Source: Diplolepis rosae (taxonomy: Eukaryota > Arthropoda > Insecta > Hymenoptera > Diplolepididae). From it: DNA of 64,000 nucleotides. Made by a program: the position numbers and the translations under genes. Below are positions 23,232 through 35,704 of the stretch, piece after piece. Numbering within the stretch: position 1 is the first letter of the stretch; every line of letters begins with the position of its first letter. The DNA is taken from NCBI GenBank assembly GCA_030998225.1, contig JAPYXD010000049.1:1178001-1242000 (forward strand), read 5' to 3'. The notes under the pieces were generated by a model. That model was not told where the DNA came from, did not search any database, and worked only from the letters and a program-made list of their open reading frames with translations.

Positions 23232-23470
23232 CACTGAAAGAAATGCTTGGGATTTATCAGCCATATGAATATAGTTTAATGTTTTTAAGTAATTCAACAA
23301 AATATATTTGACAGTTAACCAAAAATATTGCTGCAATAGTAATTCATATGGTTGGAATACACATACAGGCTGAACTGATACATGCAAACCTTTGTTTTCG
23401 GTAAATCTCCAATATAATATAGGTCAAGGAACCACAATTATGTCTGTATCGTCGAATTTTTTTTTCAGTG
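23232..23470. mobile_element. CACTGA-type MITE
   Basis: CACTGAAAGAAATGC at the left faces TTTTTTTTTCAGTG at the right. It belongs by its ends to the CACTGAGA/CACGGAGAAAA class (26055-26781, 36359-36983, 45148-45340). The flanking dinucleotides do not form a clean TA here. Confidence 0.5.
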
Positions 23471-24012
23471 TCGCTATTCCACTATTTTGGATTTAGAGAG
23501 TACTAAAATAAACTTTAATTGTATTTTGTATGTTTTTAATTGATTTTGATTATTAAATATAATAACATGAAACATCAGTATGTTGAAAATTCAATAGGTT
23601 TTTGAAATTAAAAAATGTTTATGTGTGGCCAAGGCGCAGCTTACTTTCATTCGTTCCTGCGTGAATACATATAGCTGGTAGAATAAGTCTTGCGATTCAC
23701 GGTTTACTCAACTCTTGATTAAAACGTAGAGTAGAATGAAGGGAAAGCTCTACTATTTTTATGATTTAATAAAAGACTGGTTTTTTATAATTTTACTACT
23801 ATTAATTATATATATATTTAGAAACTTTTAATGCACGCTTTTAAACTTTACCCTACACTTCTGAATTTCATCAACTTTGATTCATTTTTGAACATTTAAT
23901 ATATCGAAAATAATTACAGTGATACTAAATAACTTCTAGCTTGTCCTTATGTCCCAAATTTGATCGAAAGTTGAGTAAAGTTACTTCAACTAGTTTTCTC
24001 CGTGCACAAGAA

Positions 24013-24183
24013 CCCTTCTAGAAATAATCGATTGGGCACGATTGGATTCGATTGACCAGATTGAGAACGATTAAGAAACACGATAGAAATCAATCAATTT
24101 AATTGTTTCCAATCGTGTTTCTTTATCGTTCTCAATTGGATCAATCGAATCTTATCGTGTCCAATCGATTGTTTCTAGAAGGG
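24013..24183. mobile_element. 171-bp palindromic MITE, CCCTTCTAGAAA ends
   Basis: CCCTTCTAGAAATAATCGAT at the left is inverted at the right as ATCGATTGTTTCTAGAAGGG. Matching continues through CGATTGG, TGAGAACGAT and AAGAAACACGAT to near the centre, making one long hairpin. No clear target duplication was found. Confidence 0.8.
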
Positions 24184-25225
24184 AATGTATCTTAAATTTA
24201 AGATACATATGATGAAAGCTTTTTTGAGATAAAAGTTATTCAACCACCGACTCAGATATTTTCTCATTCATCAATTATTTGTCTGGAAGCATCGCAAAAT
24301 CCGTGTATGCCTGATAGTTGTATATTATTTACTACTTTTACACTTTAAATCATACATTGAATGTCAATTACTATATCCTATTCTTGTCTGCACAAATAAA
24401 ATTCACAGAAAAAAAGTGATAATCCATTAAGCTGATTTCATATTCGAAACATGGAAGGAAAATTCTCTTCAAAGTAGGCATTTACCTCCTCTGAATAACA
24501 ATGTTTATACAGGATCTTAGACCTTATCTTAGACTCAACCATATGCTTAAAATATTAAAACTGAAATACATAACTAAGAACAACTTTTATACATTCTCAT
24601 TGCTGAATTTTATATATTAATATGTACGATTATCTCTGTTTTGAAGATATCCCAGTAACAAAACTTGAATTGAATAACATTAAAAATTTCACAATTCAAC
24701 GTAAAAGTGTCGATTTTTGTATTCTATTTAATACCTTATTTTTCCTTGAAGCCTAATTCATCACGTAGCGGGAATAGATTTTTTTGTAAATCTTAATTGC
24801 ATTCTATTCACAAAGCGTACTCTCATTTTTGTTATTTCCTTATTTTTTATTTAATAAATTCCAGTTCCTGAAATCAATAAGTGTATGGAACTTTTTTTGA
24901 TTCTTTTTTCTTGAATATAAATTTGAAACATTTATGTTTATTCTACTTTATATTGAGAAGAGATTGTGTACTTTTAATTCCAGTATTTGAAATTTGTTTC
25001 GTAGGCATTTTATTCTTGTGAATTCTAGGTACAAATTAAATGATGTTCATGTATTTTAGAAAGTTATTAATAAATATACAATAAAATTGAATATGTTCTA
25101 AACCTGAACTTGATAAGAAAAGTATTGATTAAATAGCAGTGAAAATATAACTTATTACAAAGGTGTTTAGAGTATAAGAAAAGGCATGGATATCCCTTTT
25201 CAGCTCAAGTATACAGAAAACGATA
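24184..25225. other. No recognisable feature; end shared with 35440-35505
   Basis: AT-rich sequence. The last 60 bases (TATAAGAAAAGGCATGGATA to ACAGAAAACGATAT) recur inverted at 35440-35505, which suggests that the foldback beginning at 25226 landed in a small dispersed repeat. Confidence 0.35.
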
Positions 25226-26996
25226 TTGTATTCTAAAATAGAACTTTTCGATAGAGGTGTTCTGCACCAACTTCCAAGACACTCAGAGGTCTAAGTTAAT
25301 CAAACGTATTTTACAGAATACACGTCTTTTCATTAAACGTCTAGTTCGTAATTTATATAATTGACATCAATAAAATTCATTAAACGTCCATTAATTAGCA
25401 CGTTTTATTAATTTAAAACGTCCGCATCATATTCTGCCTAAAACAGTGGATCCAGAGTGTGAAGCAGCGAGAAACATCATGGTCCTTCGAGCCGGATATG
25501 TGACAGTGCAATGGTGATTGATGTCTAATGATATCGTGACAATTATACGATTTATACGTTATAAGATTAACACGCAGTACGAGTGTTAAATTTGAGTCGT
25601 AAAACAATTAATACGAAAGATACGAGTGTAATACGCGCCTCAATTAAGGCTTATACGAAAATCAGTTAATTATATGATTGTTCACAGACACTTTCAAGAT
25701 AACATACGTTTACGAACAATTTATGCGAGTGACAAAGACAGTGATACAATTTGTCACGCAAGTATTTATTTAATCGATTTGAAACAAATTCGTCACAAAC
25801 CGTGTCATATATTCTAACGCGGCAAAGGTGCAGAAGTTGTGAGATTGATAGATACGTGATTAAAAAGATATTCTTATTTTTCATCTTGAATAACACGAGA
25901 CATTAATGATAAATAATTCAACGAAAATACTTACAAGTATACGGAAATAGTTCAATAACAAGGAGACGGAGTAGGATTGCAGTAATTGAGAATATGAACA
26001 TCAAGAAGTTAGCTGAGCCATCGCATGATGTTTCTCGCTGCTTCACTCTGGATACACTGAGAAAAAATCCTGGGCATAGTGACGTGATATATGTAGTTGA
26101 AAATGTCCTTAACTACTTTTTGTGGCTGAATTCAAGCAATGGTTGACCCGTCAATGTAGGTACTAAAAGTGGTCGCAGTGACTAAGTAATGTAGTCACAG
26201 CGACTATGTAATGTTGTCACAGTCACTATATATAAGTGTCAACTATAAAGTTATGTTAAATCAAATTGCTAAAATCAAATGCATGAAATCACTACGTGGA
26301 ACATTGTATTTTTCATAGCAGCTCTTTTGAAAATCTGTTTATCGGCATCTGTAGAGCTGGTTGAAACTTTAAAAGTAGTAGGATTTAAAATCACAGTTTC
26401 GAGCCGCTCGACACTTCAAATCAAATTCTCAAAAGAGTTGCTATCAGTTGCTATAAAAAATAATATGCATTACTCGAAACAATACACAGCGAATTCAACG
26501 AGTGTGAAGTTTGCTACACTGGTTATAGCGACTACGTTATTCTAGCTATGACAACTCAATGTTTCAAGTTCACATAGCTAGGTTTAAGAGTTAAGGACAA
26601 TTTCAACAGTGTTAACTAGTCGCCACGACCAGGTATTCAGAATATGGCTACCATGGCTACAAATCATGTTACTGTAGCCATGGGTCAAGTAGCGACAACA
26701 AGTCTCCCTCGTTACAGTCACTTTTTTATTTCCAACTACATTATCCCTAGTCATTATGACCAGATGCTATTTTTCTCTGTGTACACTGTTTTAGGCAGAA
26801 TATGATGAGGACGTTTTAAATTAATAAAAACGTGCTAATACGTTTAATGAATTGACGTCAATTATATAAATTACGATCTGGACGTTTAATGAAAAGATGT
26901 TTATTCTGTAAAATACGTTTAATTAACTTAGACCTCTGAGTGTCTTGGAAGTTGGTGCAGAGCTCCTCTATCGAAAAGTTCTATTCTAGAATACAA
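25226..26996. mobile_element. Foldback element with 260-bp arms
   Basis: TTGTATTCTAAAATAGAACT is inverted at the right end as AGTTCTATTCTAGAATACAA. Arms continue inward through CAACTTCCAAGACACTCAGA, AAACGTCCGCATCATATTCT and GAGAAACATCATG. The right arm is split by the MITE at 26055-26781. The loop (25490-26020) has a minus frame (25666-25896) without recognisable domain. Superfamily unknown. Confidence 0.75.
26055..26781. mobile_element. TA-flanked CACTGAGAAAA MITE with empty site
   Basis: The ends are CACTGAGAAAAAATCC and CTATTTTTCTCTGTG, with TA at 26053-26054 and 26782-26783. The other arm of the host foldback (25440-25460, inverted) reads TCTGGATCCACTGTTTT without the element, fixing the insertion. 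Subterminal AGTTAAGGACA-type inverted repeats are present. The 88-codon frame at 26279-26545 is not recognisable and probably chance. Confidence 0.8.
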
Positions 26997-27557
26997 AGTT
27001 ACAGCTAGTTGGCCCAAAGTGCAGTAGCTGATTTCTGTATGTTGATTGGTTACAATTATATTAAAGGCGTGACTTATAATTTAATGCCCGGATCGAATAA
27101 AGGGTCGCGACGCTTGAACTGGACAATACTTTCCCGATAATCAATAAAATGTCGAAATGCATAAAAATTCGAAATAAATATGTGTGATTGCTCTTCGCGT
27201 TGAGGTGCATCTTTTTCTCATTTAAAATTTTTTCATTCGACAAATAGTTTTTGAGATAAAAATTAAAAAATGTCGTTTTTGCGTAGATCAAAAATCAATG
27301 TTTTTTAAAATATAACTCGCGATTACTCGCTCAATTCACAATGAAACGATTCAAAACATTCACCATTTTATTTCGCTGACTCTAGCGGAGCCGTCGAGTC
27401 TTAAAAAACAATAAAAATCACTATTGTTTATAAAATATTTAATAACAAACTCAGGCCCTCCGAAACTTGTGCGCTGCGACGTTCTCGTGAAGCAAGAGTC
27501 GAAGAAATTTCAGGTCCCAGAAAACTTCCAGCGAGGCGATTGTTCCTTAGGGTTCAA
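26997..27557. other. No recognisable feature
   Basis: Mixed sequence with a GC-richer patch near 27090-27130 and 27450-27550. The frames at 27061-27291 (-) and 27424-27645 (+) have no domain that I can identify. Confidence 0.3.
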
Positions 27558-28404
27558 GGAAGTTTGTTGTAAAATTTCTGGCAATTATATTCATAAAGAA
27601 AGAAACAGTGCCGAGTTAAAAAAACTGTCGCGCAACGTCACGTGATCACGAGGACCGCTTTCAGGACAAGAGCTAGCAAGTTTCAACCTGTCGAGTATTC
27701 TCGAAGGTGTTTTTCTGTTTCCACCTATTTTTTCAGAGATTGTTTTAAATTTTATTTTTAAAATATAAAAATGAAAATAATTATCACAAATCTCACTTGT
27801 ATTTCCTATAATAATCTATACATAATTTACATGAATGCAGCATAGTATTAGCCATATTTCTTAGTAATGACACTTTTGTTTGATTATTTCCAGTCATAAC
27901 GACGACACATAATTAAATAAAATAATTGTCTAATTTCATTATGAGTCTTCGTTACGTGAAAAATTTGTGAGTTTAGGATTAAGAAAGATATCGACGCTAC
28001 GAAATTCGTGTTCAATATAATGTGAAGAGAATAAAACTCTTATATGAATAATATGAATGTCATTACTAGAAATAATAAAACAAAAGTGTCATTACTGAAT
28101 ATTAAAATACAAAAACTGGCTAATACTATGCTACATTCATGTAAATTATGTATAGATCATTATAGGAAATACAAGTCAGATTTGTGTAAATAAATTCATT
28201 TTTATATTTAAATAATAAAATTTAAAACAATCTCCGAAAAAGTAGGTGAAAACAGAAAGAAACTTTCGAGAATACTTAACAGGTTGAAACTTGCTAGCGC
28301 TCGTGCTCAAAGCGCTCCACGTGATCACGCGACAGTTTTTTTTAACTCGGCACTGTTTCTTCGTTTATAAATATAATTGCGTGAAATTTTACACTCACTT
28401 TACT
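27558..28404. mobile_element. Foldback/long-TIR element
   Basis: GTAAAATTTCTGGCAATTAT at the left is inverted near 28372-28392. The arms pair through AACAGTGCCGAGTTAAAAAA, CACGTGATCACG, AGTTTCAACCTGT, GTTTTAAATTTTATT and CATTCATGTAAATTATGTAT for over 350 bp around a loop near 27900-28060. Non-coding; superfamily not assigned. Confidence 0.75.
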
Positions 28405-28429
28405 TTATTTTCTATAATATCCTCTGGTC

Positions 28430-28560
28430 TCCCGAGAGGGTTGCTGTGCCTGGTCAATCTCCAGACACCACTCACTAAAATGTCGGTTCGAAATAACCCT
28501 CTGGACTCCCGAGATGGTTGAAGTGTCTGGTCAATCTCCAGACACAACTGGCTAAAATCC
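28430..28560 (+). repeat. Tandem duplication, unit about 70 bp
   Basis: CTCCCGAGAGGGTTGCTGTG...GGTCAATCTCCAGACACC (28432-28471) recurs as CTCCCGAGATGGTTGAAGTG...GGTCAATCTCCAGACACA (28504-28543). Downstream to 28981 is CT-rich sequence that resembles a retrotransposon LTR or leader but cannot be identified. Confidence 0.65.
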
Positions 28561-31559
28561 TCGCTTCGAGGCCCTTTTATAATGAGGGAAATTGAGGGGA
28601 AAATCCTAATAGAGGGAGAACGCGTTTTTTTACTATGGTTTTTGGCCACTGGTATCCCTTCCCTAGTGCAGTACTTGGGGTTTTCATGTACTTGAAGGGC
28701 TGGGCCAGCATCGTCCTTCTTCCTCACTCCTACGGCAAACTCCTTCTCTCTCCTTCTGGCTACTTACATTATAAGTGTCTCGGGAAGGGGTCTTCATTTC
28801 TTCGCTTTCTCTATTTTCCCTGTACTTTTCCAGCCCGGGCTACTTGACCATAGAGTTGGAGAGGGAGGTGGGGAGAGGGGTGCTTGGGTCTAGTAGCCTT
28901 CTGTAGAAAGTGAGAGTGAGAGGGTGCATGTCCCGAAAGAGAGGGTAGATGCTGGTTGTCCCTTCTGTTTCGTTTTGACGACTTTCCGTCAGTGATCCCA
29001 GATCGTGGAAGCTGGCGGCCCCCACTACGCTCTCATGTGGGAGCACACACAATCAAGCGCGCCGTGTCGGTGTGTCCCCCACTTCCTCGCTTCGATTTCA
29101 CGCTTTCGTCTGTTGAGCCAAGATCGAAAATTATGTTTCTGTCGACTTCGTGTCAAAGTGGCGCGAAGCAGACGACAAATTTAAAATCACCAAATTTATC
29201 ATTTAGGATATTACCTTTCTTTCTTTGATATTTCCAAAAACATTCACTTAAAATGAATATCTAAACATTTTATTTTAAATTTTAGGATGATTTAAAGACT
29301 CAAAAGATGATTTTCTATTAAAATTTAAACTCAATAAATTTTCAAAGTTTCAAAACAAAATATCAATTTCAATATTTTTTAGCTGTGCAAATCAAATAGT
29401 TCAATTAGAAAATTATGTAGAGAATATTATATATTAAGGAATGGTAAAATATGATATTGTAGTTTAAAAAATAAAATATTAAAATACTTAAGTAATACAT
29501 AAATTATATCTAATTATACAATCGAAATTATACAGTAGAGGTTCTTCTCTGGTATAAGCAACATTGAAAAAAATTTCATTCAAATAAAATACTCAGAAAA
29601 CTAATACGTAATATTATTCACATATGAATTTCATTATAAAACTGTGAATAAAAGGTTTCAGTATTCAAAAAAACCAAAATTACATCTAAATTTGCATACG
29701 AAATTACATTTCATGATTTCTCTTATATAAAATACAAATATAAAATATCTATTTCGAATAAAATAGTTTTAAAAAAATTTTATAGTACGTGAATCAACTA
29801 TATCAATTAAAAAATTAAGTGGAAAATATTTTATTTGAAAAAAATAAGACATAAGAAATTAAGGTTGAAAATCTACATTCCTAATTACATGGTGATAATA
29901 GATAAAAATGTTCTCATTTTACGTTTTAGTGGCTTATATGCATAGACTTTTCAATGAAAAAAAGCAATGCTTTACACATAGGCAAAGTTTTCTAATTGAT
30001 GCAGTTGATCAAATTTATAAAACCGAAACATGTTTTAATTAATATAATAATTTAAAGCTTCAAAGATTTATTAACTTAAAATTTTACATGGGATTTTCCT
30101 AGAATTTCACATAATCTCAAAAATGTTCATATTAGGCGAATGCTTTTCAGATATCAATCAAATTCCGTAGTCAATAAATGTTTAAAGTTTCAAGTTAAGC
30201 TATTGATTAGAAATTTAGTAGCTTTTTTAGTTAACTATTTTAATCAGAAAATTCTTCATTTTCGTAGATTTTTCAATTTCTTAATTAAAAATTTATGCAT
30301 AGGCCACAAAAACGTAAGGTGAAAATTTGGAATCATCAGCCACAATTTCTAGGCAACAGAAATTTTAATTCGATTGTGTAGGGTCCTAGCTGTTTGATAA
30401 AATCGATTAAAAAATTTTTTAGAAGTACAGGGGTTTGAACTCGCATTTGCTGCATATCAGCCAATTACCTTGATCATTCTAATACGATCGTTATTGAATA
30501 CTATTAATTTACGGACATTATATAATTAGGACGACATGTTTTTCCAAATTTCTGAAAAAAGATTATTTATACATTGCATTCAAAGAAATATTTTTCAGAT
30601 TTGGCTACAATATTGCATACAATGTTATATATTATATAATTAGAACTATTTTTTTTCGCTTTCGTCTTATTGCATATTTTTGAAAAAATGGATCAGCAGC
30701 TGATTACTGACAGGGCAAAACAGCTAGGGCCCTACCACAATCAAATTAAATTTTCTGTTGCCTAGAAATTGTGGCTGATGATTCCAAATTTTTACCTCAC
30801 GTTTTTGTGGCCTATGCATAAATTTTTAATTAAAAAGTTGAAAAAATATACGAAGAAGAAGAATTTTCTGATTAAAATAGTTAACTAAAAAAGCTACTAA
30901 ATTTCCAATCAATACCTCAGCTTGAAACTTTAAACATTTATTGACTACGGAATTTGATTGATATCTGAAAAGCATTCGCCTAATATGAACATTTTTGAGA
31001 TTATGTGAAATTCTAGGAAAATTCCAAGTAAAATTTTAAGTTAATAAATCTTTGAAGCTTTAAATTAATATATTAATTAAAACATGTTTCGGTTTTATAA
31101 ATTTGATCAACTGTATCAATTAGAAAATTTTTCCTATGTGTAAAGCATTGCTTTTTTTCATTGAAAAGTCTATGCATATAAGCCACTAAAACGTAAAATG
31201 AGAACATTTTTATCTATTATCACCATGTAATTAGGAATGTAGATTTTCAACCTTAATTTCTTATGTCTTATTTTTTCTAAATAAAATATTTTCCACTTAA
31301 TTTTTTAATTGATATAGTTGATTCACGTACTATAAAATTTGTTTAAAACTATTTTATTCGAAATAGATATTTTACATTTGTATTTTATATAAGAGAAATC
31401 GTGAAATGTAATTTCGTATGCAAATTTAGATGTAATTTTGGTTTTTTTGAATACTGAAACCTTTTATTCAGTTTTATAATGAAATTCATATGTGAATAAT
31501 ATTACGTATTAGTTTCTGAGTATTTTATTTGAATGAAATTTTTTTCAATGTTGCTTATA

Positions 31560-32865
31560 AAGGGTTTCCCAATAAGGGTGATATGTTTTGAAATTGAAAA
31601 AAAACACTGAATATTCATTCGGAATTGATCGAAATCTTTTTTATTATATTGGATATTCTATGCCATTTATGATTTAAACAATATATCGGCCAAATGTCCC
31701 CCGAGACTCTTCTTGCAAACCCGAATGCGTTCAAGCCAATTTTCGATGACTTTGTGGAGCATTTCTGGTGGTATGGCTGCTATAGCGGCTCGGATATTGG
31801 TTTCAAGCTCTCCAATTGTCTTTGGTTTATTGGCATAAACCTTAGATTTAACGTATCCCCAAAGGAAATAATCCAGAGGCGTTAAATCGCAAGATCTTGG
31901 CGGCCAATTGAAAGGGCCATTTCTTGAGATAATAGATTCTCCAAACTTTCCTCTCAATAAATCTATTGTTTGGCCAGCAGTATGGCAAGTTGCGCCGTCT
32001 TGTTGAAAGTAAAGGTCCTCTGCATCAATATCATCATATTCCGGAAAGAAAAAATCGGTTAACATGGCCCGATATCGCTCTCCATTCACAGTTACGGTTC
32101 GGTTCTCGGCGTTTTTGAAAAAAAATGGTCCGATGATGCCACCATACCATAAACCGCACCAAACGGTTAGTTTCTCGAGATATAATGGAGATGAATGAAT
32201 GACCTGAGGGTTTTCCTTACACCAATAACGACAATTTTGCTTGTTTACAAAGCCGTTGAGCCAAAAATTGCGCCTCATCAGAAAAGATGATTTTTTTATG
32301 AAAATTGGGATCATTTTCAATTGATTCCAGAGCCCAATCCGCGAACTCCCGACGCAAACGATGGTCATTAGGCTTCAGTTCTTGGGCCAGAATCATCTTA
32401 TAGGGATGCAGGCCAAGATCCAATCGCAAAATACGCCAGGTAGTCATCCTGGACAGGCCCAATTCCTGAGATCGGCGTGGCACGGACAATTCACGGTTTT
32501 CCTCGATACTGGCCTGTACGGCGGCTATATTATGTGTAGAACGTGCGGTACGCATGCGATTTTTAGGCTTAGTATCCAATAGAGTAAATTCACTCTCCAA
32601 CTTATCGATTATTCGACGAATTGAAAGCGCGGATGGAGCAGAATGACGACCATATTTTGCACGATATGCTCTTTGAACACCGACAAAACTTCTCGAATTT
32701 TGATAAAATAATTGGACAATTTCCAAACGTTGTGGAAGCGTGAAACTACTCATGATTAAATGGCAAACCTTACTGATGACAACTGACAGCAGACGTCAAA
32801 AATTTCAGTTCAAATGAGCCCGATAGGGACATTCAAAATCATATCACCCCTATTGGGAAACCCTG
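31560..32865 (-). mobile_element. DD41D mariner (rosa-like), full length
   Basis: The ends are AAGGGTTTCCCAATAAGGGT and CAGGGTTTCCCAATAGGGGT (complement of right). TA flanks both (31558-31559, 32866-32867). The opposite arm of the hAT foldback near 29543-29560 reads TTCTCTGGTATAAGCAACAT with a single TA, so the insertion site is proven. It is 1306 bp long, the expected size for an intact mariner. Confidence 0.9.
31667..32753 (-). pseudogene. DD41D mariner transposase with one frameshift
   Basis: The first frame (32753-32217) begins MSSFTLPQRLEIVQLFYQ, an N-terminal helix-turn-helix, then RPSxLGLSRMTTWRIL-type second HTH and reaches IIFSDEAQF (first catalytic Asp). The second frame (32368-31667) overlaps it and continues with FWLNGFVNKQNCRYW, YFQQDGATCHTA (second Asp) and CDLTPLDYFLWG (third Asp). 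I count 41 residues between the second and third aspartates, hence DD41D. A single frame change near 32268 joins the two; otherwise the protein is complete, so the insertion is fairly young. Confidence 0.88.
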
Positions 32866-33750
32866 TACCAGAGAAGAACCTCTACTGTATAATTTCGATT
32901 GTATAATTAGATATAATTTATGTATTACTTAAGTATTTTAATATTTTATTTTTTAAACTACAATATCATATTTTACCATTCCTTAATATATAATATTCTC
33001 TACATAATTTTCTAATTGAACTATTTGATTTGCACAGCTAAAAAATATTGAAATTGATATTTTGTTTTGAAACTTTGAAAATTTATTGAGTTTAAATTTT
33101 AATAGAAAATCATCTTTTGAGTCTTTAAATCATCCTAAAATTTAAAATAAAATGTTTAGATATTCATTTTAAGTGAATGTTTTTGGAAATATCAAAGAAA
33201 GAAAGGTAATATCCTAAATGATAAATTTGGTGATTTTAAATTTGTCGTCTGCTTCGCGCCACTTTGACACGAAGTCGACAGAAACATAATTTTCGATCTT
33301 GGCTCAACAGACGAAAGCGTGAAATCGAAGCGAGGAAGTGGGGGACACACCGACACGGCGCGCTTGATTGTGTGTGCTCCCACATGAGAGCGTAGTGGGG
33401 GCCGCCAGCTTCCACGATCTGGGATCACTGCTTTCCGTCATAATATTAGGGTCTCGAGGCGACTTGAAGGTTTTGGAAAGACAAGCGGCTTTTCTATTTA
33501 ACCTCCTTGAAAAGGTGCGTATAACAATTGGAATACCTGAACTTCACAATACTGTCTATGTGTTGAACTAACAATAGTTTAAAATATACCCAAGTGCTAT
33601 AAATTATACTTCCAACTATATATCTTTGCGCTTTCTCTTAATCCTAAAAATGTGTTGCAAACTCGACAAACAATTTCTGTATTCTAAATAAAGAAGCTTT
33701 CAATTGTAAATTGTAGAAAGCTTTATTACTTAAGACGGAAGTATACTTAA

Positions 33751-35371
33751 CCCTTTAACGCCCAGATGTGCAGAATTTTCACGTTGACTACAATATCGTA
33801 CCATTTATAGAAAAAAGATGAAAAAGGATCGGAAACTCCATATCCTACCGTTTTTGGGGTCGCTCTTTCGAATGGCACAGTCAGAATACTCAAAAAAAGA
33901 CGCTAAACCCTTTATTTTTCCAAAAATACCCAAAAAACGCTATTTTAGAGGTACGATTTTTTTTTAATTTAAATTTTCACTATGTTCCCGACACTTAGGC
34001 AACTTCTAACTTATCAGAAACGTGTTCTCGAGACTTGTAATTTTAAAATATGCATTGAAATATTTTGTTTTTCTTTGTTCTCTAATTCAAAAAGGCGTCT
34101 GGACGTTTGAAATTTTTTGAAATTGAGAATATTGATCCTATTTCGGATTTTCCAGGTTACTTCGTAGTGTGATCATACAAATAAGTTATTACGAGTTTTC
34201 TCACCGATTGTGATTGGCGGAAGCAATATTAGTCCATAAAATTAAAATTCTAGATGGCGGCTGCCATGAAGCTTGTAGAAATTCTACGAAAAATTCAGTC
34301 AAAATTATTCTTAATGTTTATTTTATTACAAGAGTTGTTTTCGAGAAAAAAATTCCAAAATTATGAGGCTTCCCGAAATCATTAGAAATTTAAGTATGTA
34401 TGACAAATCGACATTTATGGATTTTTATGGTAAGATAGAGTATCAGCAAATATAAAATGCAGGCGAACTTACTAATTCCCCAACATTTATTAGAATCTGA
34501 ACGGTATCTCTTTCACACCCTACCATTTATCTATAAATGTTCATCTACTTCTATAGCATAATTAGTAAGTTACACCAGCATCAGAATGACATATTATTAT
34601 AAGTAAGTTTCATGTATGATTCATATGAACATTACTTTATGAAATATTAGGAAAGTCTGAGACAAAAAATATAGATATATGTAATTAAATTTTGAATAAT
34701 TTCGGGAAGCCTCATAATTTTGGAATTTTTTTCTCGAAAACAACTCTTGTAATCAAAAAAACATCAAGAATAAGTTTGATTTTAAATTTTTCGTAGAATG
34801 CGGCAGTATTTTTTTATTTCAGGAATATCAAATTTTACATAAAGGGTCCACCATATTGGATCAGCCATTTTAAATTTCGAAAAACTCACCTAAGATTCGA
34901 ATTTAGTGATGACTAAAACCTATGAGATTGCTAATTGGCAAATTTTACAACATCCTGGTTTGTAATAAAACTCGAAATATACGTATTTGTACTAGCTTCA
35001 TGGCAGCCGCCATCTAGAATTTTAATTTTATGGACTAATATTGCTTCCGCCAATCACAATCGGTGAGAAAAAACTCGTAATAACTTATTTGTATGATCAC
35101 ACTACGAAGTAGCCTGGAAAATCAAAATAAGGTCAATATTCTCAATTTCAAAAAATTTCAAACGTCCAGACGCCATTTTGAATTAGAGAACAAAGAAAAA
35201 CAAAATATTTCAATGTATATTTTAAAATTACAAGTCTCGAGAACACGTTTCTGATAAGTTAGAAGTTGCCTAAGTGTCGGGAACATAGTGAAAATTTGAA
35301 TTTAAAAAAAAATCGTACATTGTAGTAGTAGTAGTCAACGTGAAAATTCTGCACATCTGGGCGTTAAAGGG
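33751..35371. mobile_element. TTAA-type giant palindrome, element 3
   Basis: The ends are CCCTTTAACGCCCAGATGTG and its complement, with TTAA at 33747-33750 and 35372-35375. The halves pair nearly throughout (for example TAGATGGCGGCTGCCATG at 34252 with CATGGCAGCCGCCATCTA at 34999). The shared head CCC(A/T)TTAACGCCC with 12057-12772 defines a family. Non-coding. Confidence 0.88.
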
Positions 35372-35375
35372 TTAA

Positions 35376-35704
35376 ATGACATGTAAATTGCTTTATTGGG
35401 GGAAAGCGATTCGAACCTTTTCCTGCAGTTTTCATAAATATCGTTTTCTGTATACTTAAGCTGAAAAGGGATATCCATGCCTTTTCTTATACTCTAAACA
35501 AAAGGTTTAATAAAAAAACATGTTCACAGTGTTTTTATTTTATTCTCCCTCTCCCTTAATTTCCAGTCATCAAAACATTAAAATTATTAACTTTGTGTAA
35601 CAAGAAATTTATTTTAATTCTACAAAGCAAAATAAAACTTCTATTATTTTCTTCGCATTCTCGTATTTTTTAATTCCCTTCAATTCACTTCCTTTTCTTT
35701 ACCT
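35376..35704. other. Unassigned; holds a dispersed 60-bp repeat
   Basis: Bases 35440-35505 are the inverted copy of 25166-25226. The rest is AT-rich with nothing recognisable. Confidence 0.35.

Larger units (their letters stand above)
22225..24003 (+). repeat. Dispersed repeat A, copy 2 with two insertions
   Basis: It is collinear with 40320-41122 (ATCAATTT...AAGTGAAAAAGAAAGAAGT, then ACTTACAGAATCTATATAAC, CGATCAAACACGACTGCAGT and AATCACTAGTTTATAAGT). It is interrupted by the TTAA MITE at 22319-22987 and by extra sequence with a MITE at 23191-23480. It ends TTTTCTCCGTG near 24003. Confidence 0.7.
28990..33430. mobile_element. hAT-type giant foldback, 8-bp TSD
   Basis: The ends are CAGTGATCCCAGATCGTGG and its complement, flanked by an exact 8-bp direct repeat CTTTCCGT (28982-28989 and 33431-33438). 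A CAG-type terminus with an 8-bp duplication is diagnostic for hAT. After removal of the mariner at 31560-32865 the two halves pair over about 1.5 kb each around a centre near 30557. No hAT transposase remains, so it is a non-autonomous palindrome. The frames at 28956-29228 and 33192-33428 are the two arms of the same repeat. Confidence 0.9.

Noticed and set aside
26279..26545. 88-codon frame inside a MITE
   Set aside because: Non-autonomous element with both ends defined; the peptide is unrecognisable and spans subterminal repeats.
31694..31885. 63-codon plus-strand frame
   Set aside because: It is antisense to the DD41D mariner transposase.
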